This document shows positions 44,401 to 52,649 of a stretch of DNA of 64,000 nucleotides, piece by piece (the first letter of the stretch is position 1; each line of letters starts with the position of its first letter). Origin of the DNA: Halobacillus mangrovi (lineage in GTDB: Bacteria > Bacillota > Bacilli > Bacillales > Halobacillaceae); assembly GCF_002097535.1 (NCBI RefSeq), contig NZ_CP020772.1, positions 434,001 through 498,000 of the forward strand. Direction: 5' to 3'. Under the pieces are notes generated by a model that saw only the letters and a program-made list of their open reading frames with translations, ran no database searches and was not told the DNA's origin. The position numbers were made by a program, and so were the translations under genes.

Positions 44401-46012
44401 TTCTCCACCTCCGCACCACGATATTTATTCCATTGAAGACTTGGCTGAATTGATTTTCAATCTGAAAAATGCCAATCCGAAAGCTCGCATCAGCGTTAAG
44501 CTCGTGTCGGCAGTCGGCGTAGGAACCATCGCTGCAGGTGTAGCCAAAGGCCGTGCTGACCTTGTATTGATTAGCGGGTATGACGGCGGAACAGGCGCAG
44601 CGCCGAGGACGAGTATTAAGCATACCGGTCTCCCTTGGGAAATCGGACTGGCTGAAACTCACCAAACGCTCGTACTCGATCGGTTGAGGGACCGTATCGT
44701 CGTTGAAACGGATGGAAAAATGATGACAGGTCGGGACGTTGTTGTCGCAGCCCTTCTAGGAGCTGAAGAATATGGCTTTTCTACAGCACCGCTTGTCGTT
44801 CTTGGCTGTATCATGATGCGTGTCTGTCACTTAAACACTTGTCCAGTGGGTGTCGCTACTCAGGACCCTGAGCTTAGGAAGAAGTTCACAGGTGAAGCCG
44901 ATCATCTAGAAAACTTCATGCGTTTCATCGCTCAGGAAGCTCGAGAATTGATGGCTGAGCTTGGCTTCCGTACCATCAATGAAATGATTGGCCGTACAGA
45001 CGTACTTGAAGCGAACCAAGCGGTCGACCATTGGAAAGCAAAAGGTGTAGACTTGTCTGCCCTGCTTTACCAGCCTGACGTGCCAGCAGACTATGGCCGT
45101 TATGCAACGAGAAAACAAGACCATGGGTTGGACAAAACCTTGGATGTCGAGGAGCTTATTCCGCTATGCAAACATGCGATTGAAACCGGGGAGCCGGTGG
45201 AAGGAACAGGTTCGATCCGTAATATCCACCGTGTAACGGGGACAATGCTTGGAAGCGAGATTACTCGTAAGTATGGAGAAGCTGGCCTGCCTGAGGATAC
45301 TATACGTTTAACCTTTAAAGGATCAGCAGGGCAAAGCTTTGGTGCGTTTATTCCTAAAGGAGTGACCTTGAGACTTGTCGGGGATTCCAATGACTATGTC
45401 GGTAAAGGGCTCTCAGGTGGAAAAATCATCGTTCATCCATCACCGAGATCATCGTTTGTACCTGAAGAGAACACCATTATTGGTAACGTATCTTTCTACG
45501 GAGCTTCCGGAGGAGAAGCGTATATCAATGGCCTTGCAGGAGAACGTTTCTGTGTAAGGAACAGTGGAGCAAACGTCGTCGTTGAAGGTGTAGGCGACCA
45601 TGGCTGTGAATATATGACAGGTGGAAAAGTAGTGGTGCTAGGCGGAACTGGCCGTAACTTCGCTGCCGGTATGTCCGGAGGAGTTGCTTATGTACTTGAT
45701 GAGACAGGACGTTCGTTTGAAACGAAGTGTAATAAAGAACTCGTCCACCTGCAGGCACTGAGTGACTCACAGGAAATTCAAGAGCTTTATGCCATGATTG
45801 AAAAGCATGTTCAATATACAAATAGTAAATTAGGACAACGCATCCTTAATAACTGGAATGAGTACATCTCTAAATTTGTACGTGTTATTCCGAGGGATTA
45901 CTTGGCTATGCAAGAACGTATCAAACGCCTGAAAGATAGCGGGTTGGAGAAATTCGATGCTGAAATGACAGCATTCGAAGAAAGAAACAAACCGGTTGCA
46001 ACAGTAAAATAA
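41432..46012 (+). CDS. gltB: Glutamate synthase (NADPH) large subunit
   Basis: Converts glutamine and 2-oxoglutarate to two glutamates; 1526 residues. It has an N-terminal class II amidotransferase whose nucleophile Cys22 (HEACGIG) follows a 21-residue propeptide, a central domain, an FMN domain ([20 protein letters not shown]), the 3Fe-4S cysteines in [16 protein letters not shown], and a C-terminal beta-helix of GxxGG repeats. ATG 41432 lies seven bases after GGGGG and gives the same propeptide length as B. subtilis; ATG 41426 is too close to the site. It is transcribed with gltD, 19 bp downstream. In halophiles glutamate also serves as an osmolyte. Confidence 0.97.
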   Translation: MQKHGYPVPQGLYHPENEHEACGIGVIANIDGTKSHSIVENAITILCNLEHRGGQSADVSTGDGAGILTQIPHYFFEKQCEKEDIQLPEAGEYGIGMIFMPEDHDKRLECKRNFERVVHEEGQKFLGWRTVPINDSFVGNDAKKTKPFIRQAFIAPADNIKTQMDFERRLYIIRKRAEIEISTMEGFDDFYISSLSTNTIVYKGMLIPEQLDSFYIDLNHPDFKTALALVHSRFSTNTFPSWKRSHPNRFTIHNGEFNTLRGNVNWMRARQELCSSEYFSEEDLQKLLPVIDSQGSDSSMFDNAFEFLYLSGRSLAHTAMMMVPEPWSNDDTIQEDKKNFYEYHSCLMEPWDGPAALAYTDGKQIGACLDRNGLRPARYYVTKDGMIVLGSEVGALDIFADDILYKDRLHPGKMLLVDLEEGKIIPDEEIKLQIAREQPYKEWIEENKFDLEDLPEPKEEHRPVEPLLEQQLAFGYTTEELNKILTPMVTGKKDPVGSMGYDSPLAVLSKKPQLLYSYFKQLFAQVTNPPIDAIRESLITMVETTIGAEGNLVDPQPESCRQIRLKTPVLTNRQLEQLRQQSLPGFETKTLSILFDAKEGKMKEALDRLFEEADQAVEEGTTLLVLSDRGVSSKQAAIPALLAVSGLHHHLIRKGTRTKVSLLIETGEAREVHHHATLLGYGAEGINPYLAYETLRDLLERGEMEAESHEQAVETYVKSATDGIIKVLSKMGISTIQSYRGAQIFEAVGIHKDVIDKYFTRTASRLGGIGLDIIEKEVLMRHEVAYREDRGANRTLEAGDDFQYRKNGEDHQYNPQTIATLQHACRSNDYKLFKQYSQMLTDEKHNLQSLRGLLSFKKRPSIPVEEVETVEEICSRFKTGAMSYGSISEEAHEALAIAMNRIGGRSNSGEGGEDARRFTPEENGDSKRSSIKQVASGRFGVSSHYLVNADEIQIKVAQGAKPGEGGHLPGKKVYPWIAEVRGSTPGVELISPPPHHDIYSIEDLAELIFNLKNANPKARISVKLVSAVGVGTIAAGVAKGRADLVLISGYDGGTGAAPRTSIKHTGLPWEIGLAETHQTLVLDRLRDRIVVETDGKMMTGRDVVVAALLGAEEYGFSTAPLVVLGCIMMRVCHLNTCPVGVATQDPELRKKFTGEADHLENFMRFIAQEARELMAELGFRTINEMIGRTDVLEANQAVDHWKAKGVDLSALLYQPDVPADYGRYATRKQDHGLDKTLDVEELIPLCKHAIETGEPVEGTGSIRNIHRVTGTMLGSEITRKYGEAGLPEDTIRLTFKGSAGQSFGAFIPKGVTLRLVGDSNDYVGKGLSGGKIIVHPSPRSSFVPEENTIIGNVSFYGASGGEAYINGLAGERFCVRNSGANVVVEGVGDHGCEYMTGGKVVVLGGTGRNFAAGMSGGVAYVLDETGRSFETKCNKELVHLQALSDSQEIQELYAMIEKHVQYTNSKLGQRILNNWNEYISKFVRVIPRDYLAMQERIKRLKDSGLEKFDAEMTAFEERNKPVATVK

Positions 46013-46031
46013 AACAGAAGGGGGATATCTG

Positions 46032-47519
46032 ATGGGAAAGTCTACTGGATTTATGGAGTACGAACGCCAGACACTGCGTGAACGTGATCCTGAAACACGA
46101 ACGAAAGACTGGGAAGATTACACGGTTCCCCTCTCAGAAGAAGAGGTGCAAGAACAAGGGGCGCGCTGCATGGATTGCGGCGTTCCTACTTGTCATTCCG
46201 GAATGGAGCTCAACGGCGTCACGACAGGATGCCCTGTATATCATTTAATTCCAGAGTGGAATGACCTCGTTTATCGAGGACAATGGAAAGAAGCTCTGAA
46301 AAAAGAACATGAAATGAACAACTTCCCTGAATTTACAGGTTTTGCATGCCCGGCTCCATGTGAAGGTGCCTGTGTGCTTGGAATCAATGAACCTCCTGTA
46401 GCCATTCGGACAGTGGAGCGTTCGATTATTGAAAAAGGTTTTGACGAAGGATGGGTAGTACCTGAACCGCCTGAAAAACGTACAGGTAAAAAGGTAGCTG
46501 TTGTCGGATCCGGTCCTGCAGGGCTAGCTGCAGCTGCGCAGTTGAACAAAGCGGGACATTGGGTGACTGTCTATGAAAGAAATGACCGTGTGGGTGGTCT
46601 CCTCACATACGGTATCCCTGAAATGAAATTGCCTTATTCCGTAGTCGAGCGAAGAGTGAACATTCTTAAAGAAGAAGGAATTAAATTCATGACCAACACA
46701 GAGGTTGGCCGTGATTATCCTATATCAAGACTTCGTGAAGAATATGATACGGTGGTCCTTTGTGGAGGTGCTACCGTTCCACGAAATATTGAAGTCGACG
46801 GGCGTAACTTGAAAGGCGTCCACTATGCGATGGATTTCCTTCATTCCAATACAAAGAGCTTACTGGATTCCAATCATGAAGATGGAAACTATATCAGTGC
46901 AAAAGATAAGGATGTCATTGTCATCGGAGGAGGAGATACAGGTACCGATTGTATGGCCACTTCGATGAGACATAACTGTAAGAGTCTGACTCAATTTGAT
47001 ATCTATGATAAGAAAGGATCCGTCCGTGATAATGAAGTGAATCCTTGGCCGCAATATCCAGTCATTCACAGAGTGGAATACGGTCAGAAGGAAGCAGAAG
47101 CTGCATTCGGTGACGATCCACGTGCCTATGCCGTGATGACGAAGAAATTCGTGGGTGATGAGAACGGTCGTATAAAAGAAGTACACACGGTCAACGTATC
47201 ACTTTCCTATGATGAGAATGGTAACAAAGTACGTACGGAGATTCCTGGAACAGAAAAGGTGTGGTCAGCAGACCTTGTCCTGCTTGCGATTGGGTTCACA
47301 GGACCAGAGCAGGATCTAATTGAGAAATTAGGAGTCGAAACAACGGTAAGAACAAACGTAGCGGCTCAATACGGCAAATACACAACCAATATTGATGGAG
47401 TATTTGCTGCCGGCGATATGCGCCGCGGTCAAAGCTTGATCGTTTGGGCCATCAACGAAGGACGCGAAGTCGCAAGAGAGTGTGACCGTTATATGATGGG
47501 AACGACTCAATTACCATAA
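46032..47519 (+). CDS. gltD: Glutamate synthase (NADPH) small subunit
   Basis: FAD subunit passing electrons from NADPH to the large subunit; 495 residues. The N-terminus holds the 4Fe-4S-binding cysteines (CMDCGVPTCHSG, GCPVYHL and CPAPCEGACVLG), followed by FAD (VAVVGSGPAGLAAAAQLNKA) and NADPH (VIVIGGGDTGTDCMATSM) Rossmann motifs and the C-terminal GVFAAGDMRRGQSLIVWAI. GAAGGGGG precedes the ATG. A strong hairpin follows the stop. Confidence 0.97.
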   Translation: MGKSTGFMEYERQTLRERDPETRTKDWEDYTVPLSEEEVQEQGARCMDCGVPTCHSGMELNGVTTGCPVYHLIPEWNDLVYRGQWKEALKKEHEMNNFPEFTGFACPAPCEGACVLGINEPPVAIRTVERSIIEKGFDEGWVVPEPPEKRTGKKVAVVGSGPAGLAAAAQLNKAGHWVTVYERNDRVGGLLTYGIPEMKLPYSVVERRVNILKEEGIKFMTNTEVGRDYPISRLREEYDTVVLCGGATVPRNIEVDGRNLKGVHYAMDFLHSNTKSLLDSNHEDGNYISAKDKDVIVIGGGDTGTDCMATSMRHNCKSLTQFDIYDKKGSVRDNEVNPWPQYPVIHRVEYGQKEAEAAFGDDPRAYAVMTKKFVGDENGRIKEVHTVNVSLSYDENGNKVRTEIPGTEKVWSADLVLLAIGFTGPEQDLIEKLGVETTVRTNVAAQYGKYTTNIDGVFAAGDMRRGQSLIVWAINEGREVARECDRYMMGTTQLP

Positions 47520-47532
47520 GGATTAGATAAGT

Positions 47533-47577
47533 AAACCACCGCCTGAGGAAAGGATTCCTCAGGCGGTGGTTTATTTT
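47533..47577 (+). terminator. Terminator of gltBD
   Basis: Perfect 18-bp stem (47533-47550 with 47555-47572), tetraloop AGGA, tail ATTTTG. Confidence 0.92.
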
Positions 47578-47586
47578 GTAAGAAAA

Positions 47587-47612
47587 GTTTAAATTTTGTC
47601 ATACAGTGGTAC
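47587..47612 (+). promoter_or_regulatory. SigB-like promoter of the catalase gene
   Basis: GTTTAA (47587-47592), 14-bp spacer, TGGTAC (47607-47612). The -35 is perfect for SigB, the -10 has two mismatches to GGGTAT. The spacing equals that of the candidate before the YtxG/YtxH-like operon, and katE of B. subtilis is a known SigB gene. Confidence 0.5.
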
Positions 47613-47673
47613 AAGACATGTGTTCACTTTAAATTTAATATTTAAGAATAATTGTTTTAAAGGAGGAACTCAT

Positions 47674-49722
47674 GTGAGCGATCAAAACCGTGAGCATAAG
47701 AACAAAAAAGATGCTCAGCTCGAGAAAGACCGAGTAGAGGATAAAGGAAAGAAGCTGACAACGAACCAGGGCTTAAAAATGGCTGAGGATGAATTTTCTT
47801 TAAAAGCAGGTGAGCGTGGTCCTACGTTAATGGAAGATTTTCATTTCCGTGAAAAAATGACCCACTTTGACCACGAACGTATCCCAGAGCGTATTGTCCA
47901 TGCCAGGGGATTCGCAGCTCACGGAGAATTTGAACTTTATAAATCCATGGAAAAATATACAAAGGCTGACTTTTTGACGGATACATCAAAGAAAACACCA
48001 ACGTTTGTGCGGTTCTCAACCGTTGCTGGAAACAGGGGTTCTGCAGAAACTGTGCGGGACGCACGTGGCTTTGCAACTAAATTTTACACAGAAGAAGGTA
48101 ACTATGATCTAGTAGGAAATAACATACCCGTATTTTTCATACAGGATGCCATTAAGTTTCCCGATCTCGTTCATGCATTGAAGCCTGAACCACACAATGA
48201 GATGCCGCAAGCGGCTTCTGCTCATGATACGTTCTGGGATTTTATTGCGAACAATCAGGAGTCTGCTCATATGGTCATGTGGGCGATGTCTGATCGTGCG
48301 ATTCCACGAAGCTTCCGAATGATGGAAGGCTTCGGGGTGCATACGTTCCGACTGGTCAACGCACAGGACGAATCGTTCTTTGTGAAGTTCCACTGGAAGC
48401 CAGTACTTGGAACTCACTCCGTGGTATGGGATGAAGCACAGAAAATCAATGGGAAAGACCCGGATTTCCACCGAGGAGATCTCTGGAATTCTATTGAAGA
48501 AGGTGACTATCCGGAGTATGAGCTTGGAATCCAGGTTATTCCGGAAGAGGATGAGTTCAAGTTCGATTTTGATGTTCTTGACCCTACGAAGCTATGGCCG
48601 GAAGAAGATGTTCCTGTAGAAATCATCGGTAAAATGACGTTGAATCGTAATGTAGACAATGTCTTTGCTGAAACAGAGCAGGTAGCTTTCCACCCAGGGC
48701 ATGTGGTTCCAGGTATCGACTTTACCAATGATCCACTGCTGCAGGGGCGCTTATTCTCTTATACAGATACGCAGCTGATCCGCCTGGGAGGTCCTAACTT
48801 CCATGAGCTGCCGATCAACCGTCCGGTTTGCCCGTTCCATAATAATCAACGTGATGGATACGGTCGACACACGATAAATAAAGGACCAGTAAGCTACCAC
48901 AAAAATTCTCTATGGGACAACACGCCTGAAACAGCGAGCAAAGAAGAAGGCGGTTATGAACATTACCATGAGAAAGTAGAAGGTCGTAAAGTGAGAGCAC
49001 GAAGTGAAAGCTTTAAAGACCATTTCTCTCAGGCGACGCTTTTCTGGAACAGCATGAGCGAACCTGAAAAACAACACATTATCAATGCCTTCAGTTTCGA
49101 GCTTGGTAAAGTGGAAAGCGAGTCTGTCAGAAAGCAAGTTGTTGACATGTTTGCGAATGTCAGCATGGACCTTGCGAAAGGGTTCGCGGATAACATTGGA
49201 TTGGAAGCGCCATCTAATGGGGGTTCAGATGTAACTAAATCCTCACCAGCTTTGAGTCAGGAAAATACGGTCAAATCACCTAAGACCCGTAAAGTAGCTG
49301 TCATTGTAGGAGAAGGATTCAAAGGCAATGCGTTAAATGATATTTTCAACACCTTCAAATCAGAAGGTGTCGCTGCTGAAATTGTCAGCAATAAGCAAGG
49401 AAAGCTCAAAGGGGAAGACGGTACAGAAGTAGCCATTGACCATACTTTCCAAACGGCAGACCCTGTCTTGTTCGACGCTGTGTACATTGCTGGTGGAGAT
49501 CTTAATAACAAATCATTCAAGCAGAGTGCCGTCTATTACGCAAGTGAAGCATTTAAACACTTCAAGCCAATTGGCGGTTCATTTGAAGGCACGCAGTTAT
49601 TGAAAGAGAATGATTTTACTGATCATAAAGGGGTAGTTGTAGGAGATGATGCCTCTACATTCGCAAGTGATTTTGTAGAGGCAATTGCTGCTCACCGTCA
49701 CTGGAGCCGAGAACTCGTATAA
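47674..49722 (+). CDS. katE: Large-subunit haem catalase with C-terminal flavodoxin/PfpI-like domain
   Basis: Clade 2 (HPII-type) catalase, 682 residues. The catalytic His is in [12 protein letters not shown], the [15 protein letters not shown] segment follows, and the haem-ligand Tyr is in [10 protein letters not shown]. From about residue 545 a linker leads to a DJ-1/PfpI-like domain ([25 protein letters not shown]) found only in large catalases. The start is GTG 47674, seven bases after AGGAGG; the longer frame from ATG 47596 would need translation through the promoter and is rejected. Monocistronic. It detoxifies hydrogen peroxide, probably in general stress or stationary phase. Confidence 0.95.
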   Translation: MSDQNREHKNKKDAQLEKDRVEDKGKKLTTNQGLKMAEDEFSLKAGERGPTLMEDFHFREKMTHFDHERIPERIVHARGFAAHGEFELYKSMEKYTKADFLTDTSKKTPTFVRFSTVAGNRGSAETVRDARGFATKFYTEEGNYDLVGNNIPVFFIQDAIKFPDLVHALKPEPHNEMPQAASAHDTFWDFIANNQESAHMVMWAMSDRAIPRSFRMMEGFGVHTFRLVNAQDESFFVKFHWKPVLGTHSVVWDEAQKINGKDPDFHRGDLWNSIEEGDYPEYELGIQVIPEEDEFKFDFDVLDPTKLWPEEDVPVEIIGKMTLNRNVDNVFAETEQVAFHPGHVVPGIDFTNDPLLQGRLFSYTDTQLIRLGGPNFHELPINRPVCPFHNNQRDGYGRHTINKGPVSYHKNSLWDNTPETASKEEGGYEHYHEKVEGRKVRARSESFKDHFSQATLFWNSMSEPEKQHIINAFSFELGKVESESVRKQVVDMFANVSMDLAKGFADNIGLEAPSNGGSDVTKSSPALSQENTVKSPKTRKVAVIVGEGFKGNALNDIFNTFKSEGVAAEIVSNKQGKLKGEDGTEVAIDHTFQTADPVLFDAVYIAGGDLNNKSFKQSAVYYASEAFKHFKPIGGSFEGTQLLKENDFTDHKGVVVGDDASTFASDFVEAIAAHRHWSRELV

Positions 49723-49734
49723 AGGTATTTTTAG

Positions 49735-49767
49735 AAGACCATCCATTCTATTGGGTGGTCTTTTATT
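49735..49767 (+). terminator. Terminator of the catalase gene
   Basis: 10-bp stem with one G.U pair (49735-49744 with 49753-49762), 8-nt loop and a TTTTATTT tail. Confidence 0.88.
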
Positions 49768-50042
49768 TCGTTAGGCTTCGGGAAGCGCAAGTCTAGGAAG
49801 CTTTCCACCCCGGGCTTCCAAAGGGACCTGTTTGATCAACTCTCTTCATCCAATATTAAATACGCAGGAATTGGAAGGAAGCTATCTCACAATCGGGAAA
49901 TTCATGGAGCCAAATGAACTTCTCGAATGAGATTATTTTTTATCATAAAAACAGGAAATATGAACGAATTTAAGTATGAATAGTTTCGCAGTGTTTAAAT
50001 TAAGGTAAAGAACTATAAATCACTTAAGAAGAGGGTGTTTGT
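49768..50042. other. Intergenic region before a 22-codon gene
   Basis: The first 65 bases carry a GC-richer patch with repeated GGAAGC and GGCTTC words, perhaps a decayed repeat. The rest is AT-rich and should contain the promoter of the short gene at 50043. No other gene is seen. Confidence 0.4.
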
Positions 50043-50111
50043 ATGATTCGTACGATTTTAATGATCATAGGTTTAATTGTAGTTATTGGCTTTATCCTTT
50101 CGTTACTATAA
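50043..50111 (+). CDS. 22-residue hydrophobic membrane peptide
   Basis: Micro-gene ATG 50043 to TAA 50111. The product (MIRTILMIIGLIV then VIGFILSLL) is one basic residue and a single 18-residue hydrophobic helix. Three facts support it: a GAAGAGGGTG ribosome site six bases before the ATG, a perfect terminator hairpin seven bases after the stop, and no other reason for that terminator. No family is known to me. It could be a small regulator of a membrane complex or a toxin-like peptide; no antisense RNA gene was recognised. Confidence 0.65.
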   Translation: MIRTILMIIGLIVVIGFILSLL

Positions 50112-50117
50112 TCCAGT

Positions 50118-50145
50118 AAACTCACCTTTAATCAGGTGAGTTTTT
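50118..50145 (+). terminator. Terminator of the 22-codon gene
   Basis: Perfect 10-bp stem (50118-50127 with 50134-50143), 6-nt loop, T-run to 50145. Confidence 0.92.
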
Positions 50146-50220
50146 CTCATGTCTGGGCCTGTTTGCCAGTTTGTATATTCTAAAACGGATTTATATAATA
50201 CGCATAAGGAGGTTAGAGAA

Positions 50221-51579
50221 GTGAAAGAATTGATTGAGTTACATAAAGAAGATTTCATAGAACGGTTAAAAAGCTTTTTGTCCATCCCAAGCATTTCCTC
50301 TTTATCCGCCCATAAAGAGGACGTCCAAAAGGGCGCGGATTGGGTGGCTGACGCTCTAAAAGAGATAGGGATGGAGCATGTGGAAGTAATTGAAACGGAA
50401 GGCCATCCGATTGTCTACGCTGACTGGATGCATGCTCAAGGAAAACCAACTGTCCTTATTTATGGTCACTATGATGTACAACCAGAAGATCCCTTAGATT
50501 TGTGGGAGACTCCACCATTTGAACCTACCATAAGAGACGGTAAAATTTATGCCCGAGGGGCAACCGACGATAAAGGTCAGCTCTTTCTCCATATTAAGGC
50601 TCTTGATCTTTTGATGAAAGAAAAAGGAGAGCTTCCAGTCAATGTAAAGTTTTGCATTGAAGGGGAAGAGGAAATCGCAAGTCCTAACCTGGGGCCATTC
50701 ATTAATGACAATCAAGATAAATTGAGCTGCAATGCTGTGGTGATCAGCGACACTTCTTTCATTGAAAAAGGCCAGCCAGCGATCTGTACTTCTTTACGTG
50801 GCGCACTCGCGATGGAAGTTACCGTGAAAACGGCTAATACAGACCTTCATTCAGGTTCTTACGGAGGTGCCGTGCCCAATTCGATTCATGCATTGGTCCA
50901 TATTTTAGAATCACTTCATCATGAAAATGGGGAAATTGCGGTTGATGGATTCTATGAAGGTGTACCAGAAGTGACGGAAGCATTAAGGGAGGAAGTAGCA
51001 CAGATTCCTTTTGATGAAGAGAAAATGAAGCAAGAGCTTGATCTTGAAGCGTTGTTTGGAGAAGAAGGATTCACATTCCATGAACGTGTGGGTATTCGTC
51101 CAACTCTGGAGGTTAATGGCATAACCGGAGGGTTCCAAGGTGAGGGATTGAAGACGATTGTTCCTAGTCAAGCCAGTGCTAAAATTAGCTGCCGGTTGGT
51201 TGGAGATCAACATCCACAAGCCATCTATGAAGCCATTAAGAGGCATTTGGAGGCACATATGCAAGCGGGTGCTCAAGTTGAAGTGGAACAGTATATTAAA
51301 GCAAACCCAGTTGCCCTTGATTCGAATGACCCTATGATCCAGACGGCAGCGGATGCCTATGAAGAAGTATACGGAGTCCGACCGCTGTTTCCTAAAGAAG
51401 GCGGGTCGATCCCAATTGTAGAAGTGTTCGCACGGGTTCTGAATGCACCGGTGGTCTTAATGGGCTTCGGCCTGCCGTCAGAAAATCTGCATGCGCCTAA
51501 TGAGCATTTTCACCTTGAGAATTTTATAAAAGGGATGGAAACAGCAAGTTTATATTTGAAGAAGCTTGGTAATCAGTAA
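50221..51579 (+). CDS. M20 family dipeptidase (CNDP-like)
   Basis: Zinc metallopeptidase of 452 residues in the M20 family of dipeptidases/ArgE-DapE-like deacylases. VLIYGHYDVQP carries the first His and Asp ligands, ARGATDDKGQLF the bridging Asp, and EGEEEIASPN the general-base Glu pair; PKEGGSIPI and ENLHAPNEHF contain the last His ligand. The inserted lid domain (about 180-330) is of the CNDP dipeptidase type. It should cleave cytoplasmic dipeptides. GTG 50221 after AAGGAGG is the start; the frame from ATG 50149 begins inside the preceding hairpin region. Monocistronic. Confidence 0.93.
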   Translation: MKELIELHKEDFIERLKSFLSIPSISSLSAHKEDVQKGADWVADALKEIGMEHVEVIETEGHPIVYADWMHAQGKPTVLIYGHYDVQPEDPLDLWETPPFEPTIRDGKIYARGATDDKGQLFLHIKALDLLMKEKGELPVNVKFCIEGEEEIASPNLGPFINDNQDKLSCNAVVISDTSFIEKGQPAICTSLRGALAMEVTVKTANTDLHSGSYGGAVPNSIHALVHILESLHHENGEIAVDGFYEGVPEVTEALREEVAQIPFDEEKMKQELDLEALFGEEGFTFHERVGIRPTLEVNGITGGFQGEGLKTIVPSQASAKISCRLVGDQHPQAIYEAIKRHLEAHMQAGAQVEVEQYIKANPVALDSNDPMIQTAADAYEEVYGVRPLFPKEGGSIPIVEVFARVLNAPVVLMGFGLPSENLHAPNEHFHLENFIKGMETASLYLKKLGNQ

Positions 51580-51580
51580 G

Positions 51581-51618
51581 AAAAAGAGTACGTGCCGCTC
51601 GGCATGTGCTCTTTTTTT
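51581..51618 (+). terminator. Terminator of the M20 dipeptidase gene
   Basis: 16-bp stem with one G.U pair (51581-51596 with 51601-51616), tetraloop GCTC, seven T residues. Confidence 0.92.
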
Positions 51619-51663
51619 GCAAACGAGCTGTTAAACCTTAATCGTTCGTATCAAACCACCCTT

Positions 51664-51844
51664 CTTCCGTTCAAGCTTTGAACACTCTGCTTTATATGGA
51701 GGTCCGGGAAATCGCTCGCTTTCCGTGGGCAAGTGCTGAGCCTCTTCAGACTTTGTCGTCTTCCGGGGTCTTATCTATCATTGTTCATCCCACAGGAGCC
51801 TCGCCATTTCCCGGACCTCCTTACGTTAGTGTAGGAGAACGGAA
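51664..51844. repeat. Palindromic element E (long form, forward)
   Basis: Inner arms GGAGGTCCGGGAAAT (51698-51712) and ATTTCCCGGACCTCC (51806-51820) pair perfectly; outer arms CTTCCGTTC and GAACGGAA sit at 51664-51672 and 51837-51844. The centre (CGCTTTCCGTGGGC ... GAGCCTCTTC ... CCGGGGTCTTAT ... CCCACAGGAGCCTCGCC) is a diverged forward copy. The frame of 80 codons running through it is not a gene. Confidence 0.85.
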
Positions 51845-51920
51845 ACGCCTTTCCGGAGAGCTGTCATTTATGAGGTTTGATGTAAGACACTTTTTGATGG
51901 TTGGCCGTTATCCCACATGA

Positions 51921-51988
51921 GAGCGGGAGTGGATTGGAAATGGCGAGACCCCGCAGGAAAGCGAGTTATCCAGTTACCCCTAACTCTT
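51921..51988. repeat. Palindromic element F (degenerate short form, reverse)
   Basis: Core GGCGAGACCCCGCAGGAAAG at 51942-51961 is the reverse-orientation centre also seen in element B. Flanks GAGCGGGAGTGGATTGG and CCAGTTACCCCTAACTC still pair imperfectly. It lies about 100 bp after element E. Confidence 0.6.
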
Positions 51989-52039
51989 TTACGGCTACGA
52001 ACTCAAATGATCCTAGAGATTTAATGAAGAATTAGAGGG

Positions 52040-52067
52040 AGCCGGCTTATCATGAGTCGGTTTTTTT
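52040..52067 (+). terminator. Terminator-like hairpin after element F
   Basis: 8-bp stem with two G.U pairs (52040-52047 with 52055-52062), 7-nt loop, then a T-run to 52067. The preceding M20 gene already ends at its own terminator, so this one would stop transcripts that start in or cross the repeat pair. Confidence 0.65.
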
Positions 52068-52216
52068 ATAGTTAAATTAGGAGTAAAGGTTGGAATATTA
52101 AAGTATACAAACAAATTCAAAAGAATTTATGGATTTATATTTACATAACGGTGAAATTTGATATTATATACAAGGATTTACTAAATGATCAATGATGAAG
52201 AAAGGAGATCTAGCCT

Positions 52217-52381
52217 ATGCTTACATCTCTTTATATTATAAGTTTAACGATTCTGCTTACGTTTTTAGTTTTATACGCAGCGGACAAAATCATGAGCCGT
52301 TTCAAGAAGATGAAACAAACAGTCGCTCAAACGGAACAAGTGACTTCTGAAATGGAACTGACTGAGTCCTATAAATCATAA
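52217..52381 (+). CDS. 54-residue single-pass membrane protein
   Basis: Small gene with AAAGGAG nine bases before the ATG and a strong terminator after the stop. The product has an N-terminal hydrophobic helix (LYIISLTILLTFLVLYA, residues 5-21) and a charged tail (DKIMSRFKKMKQTVAQTEQ) ending in an acidic-polar stretch, so the tail is probably cytoplasmic and helical. No family is recognised. The stand-alone expression unit argues it is real. Confidence 0.72.
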   Translation: MLTSLYIISLTILLTFLVLYAADKIMSRFKKMKQTVAQTEQVTSEMELTESYKS

Positions 52382-52386
52382 TAGCC

Positions 52387-52425
52387 AAAAAAAGGCGGCC
52401 CTTCTCCGGAAAGGCCGCCTTTTTT
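52387..52425 (+). terminator. Terminator of the 54-codon gene
   Basis: 10-bp GC-rich stem (52391-52400 with 52413-52422), 12-nt loop, flanked by A-run and T-run. Confidence 0.93.
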
Positions 52426-52466
52426 AGATTGATGTCAAACAGCGTATTATTCTGTTCCACTTTATT

Positions 52467-52483
52467 CCACCTCAGGTCATACA
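52467..52483 (+). repeat. Dispersed CCACCTCAGGTCAT repeat, copy 3
   Basis: CCACCTCAGGTCATACA, one change from copy 1. As in copy 1, a second TTCCAC word lies a few bases upstream. It is in the region before the ATP-grasp gene. Confidence 0.6.
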
Positions 52484-52649
52484 TATATTTCCAACAAAAG
52501 TGATTAGTGAGTCTCTTTTCTTATCCTGTATGTTCTCCGTTTTGTTACTTAACAGAGTATGGTAAAATAAATATGTTTATAGTTTGGTCGAATTTATTAA
52601 CATTGAATGAAACTGCATGGGATGTGCTGTTTGATAAAGGAGTTTATTC

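Noticed and set aside
47596..47673. Longer N-terminus for the catalase
   Set aside because: ATG 47596 lies inside the likely SigB promoter, while AGGAGG fits GTG 47674 and the family N-terminus.
49775..49830. GC-rich patch after the catalase gene as a seventh palindromic element
   Set aside because: It has neither the GACCCCGCAGG centre nor paired arms; at best a decayed piece.
51678..51920. 80-codon frame through palindromic element E
   Set aside because: It is made of repeat arms and centre; no ribosome site and no resemblance to a protein.
23206..51988. Repeats as a CRISPR array
   Set aside because: Copies are long, palindromic, far apart and have no regular short spacers; no cas genes are in the window.
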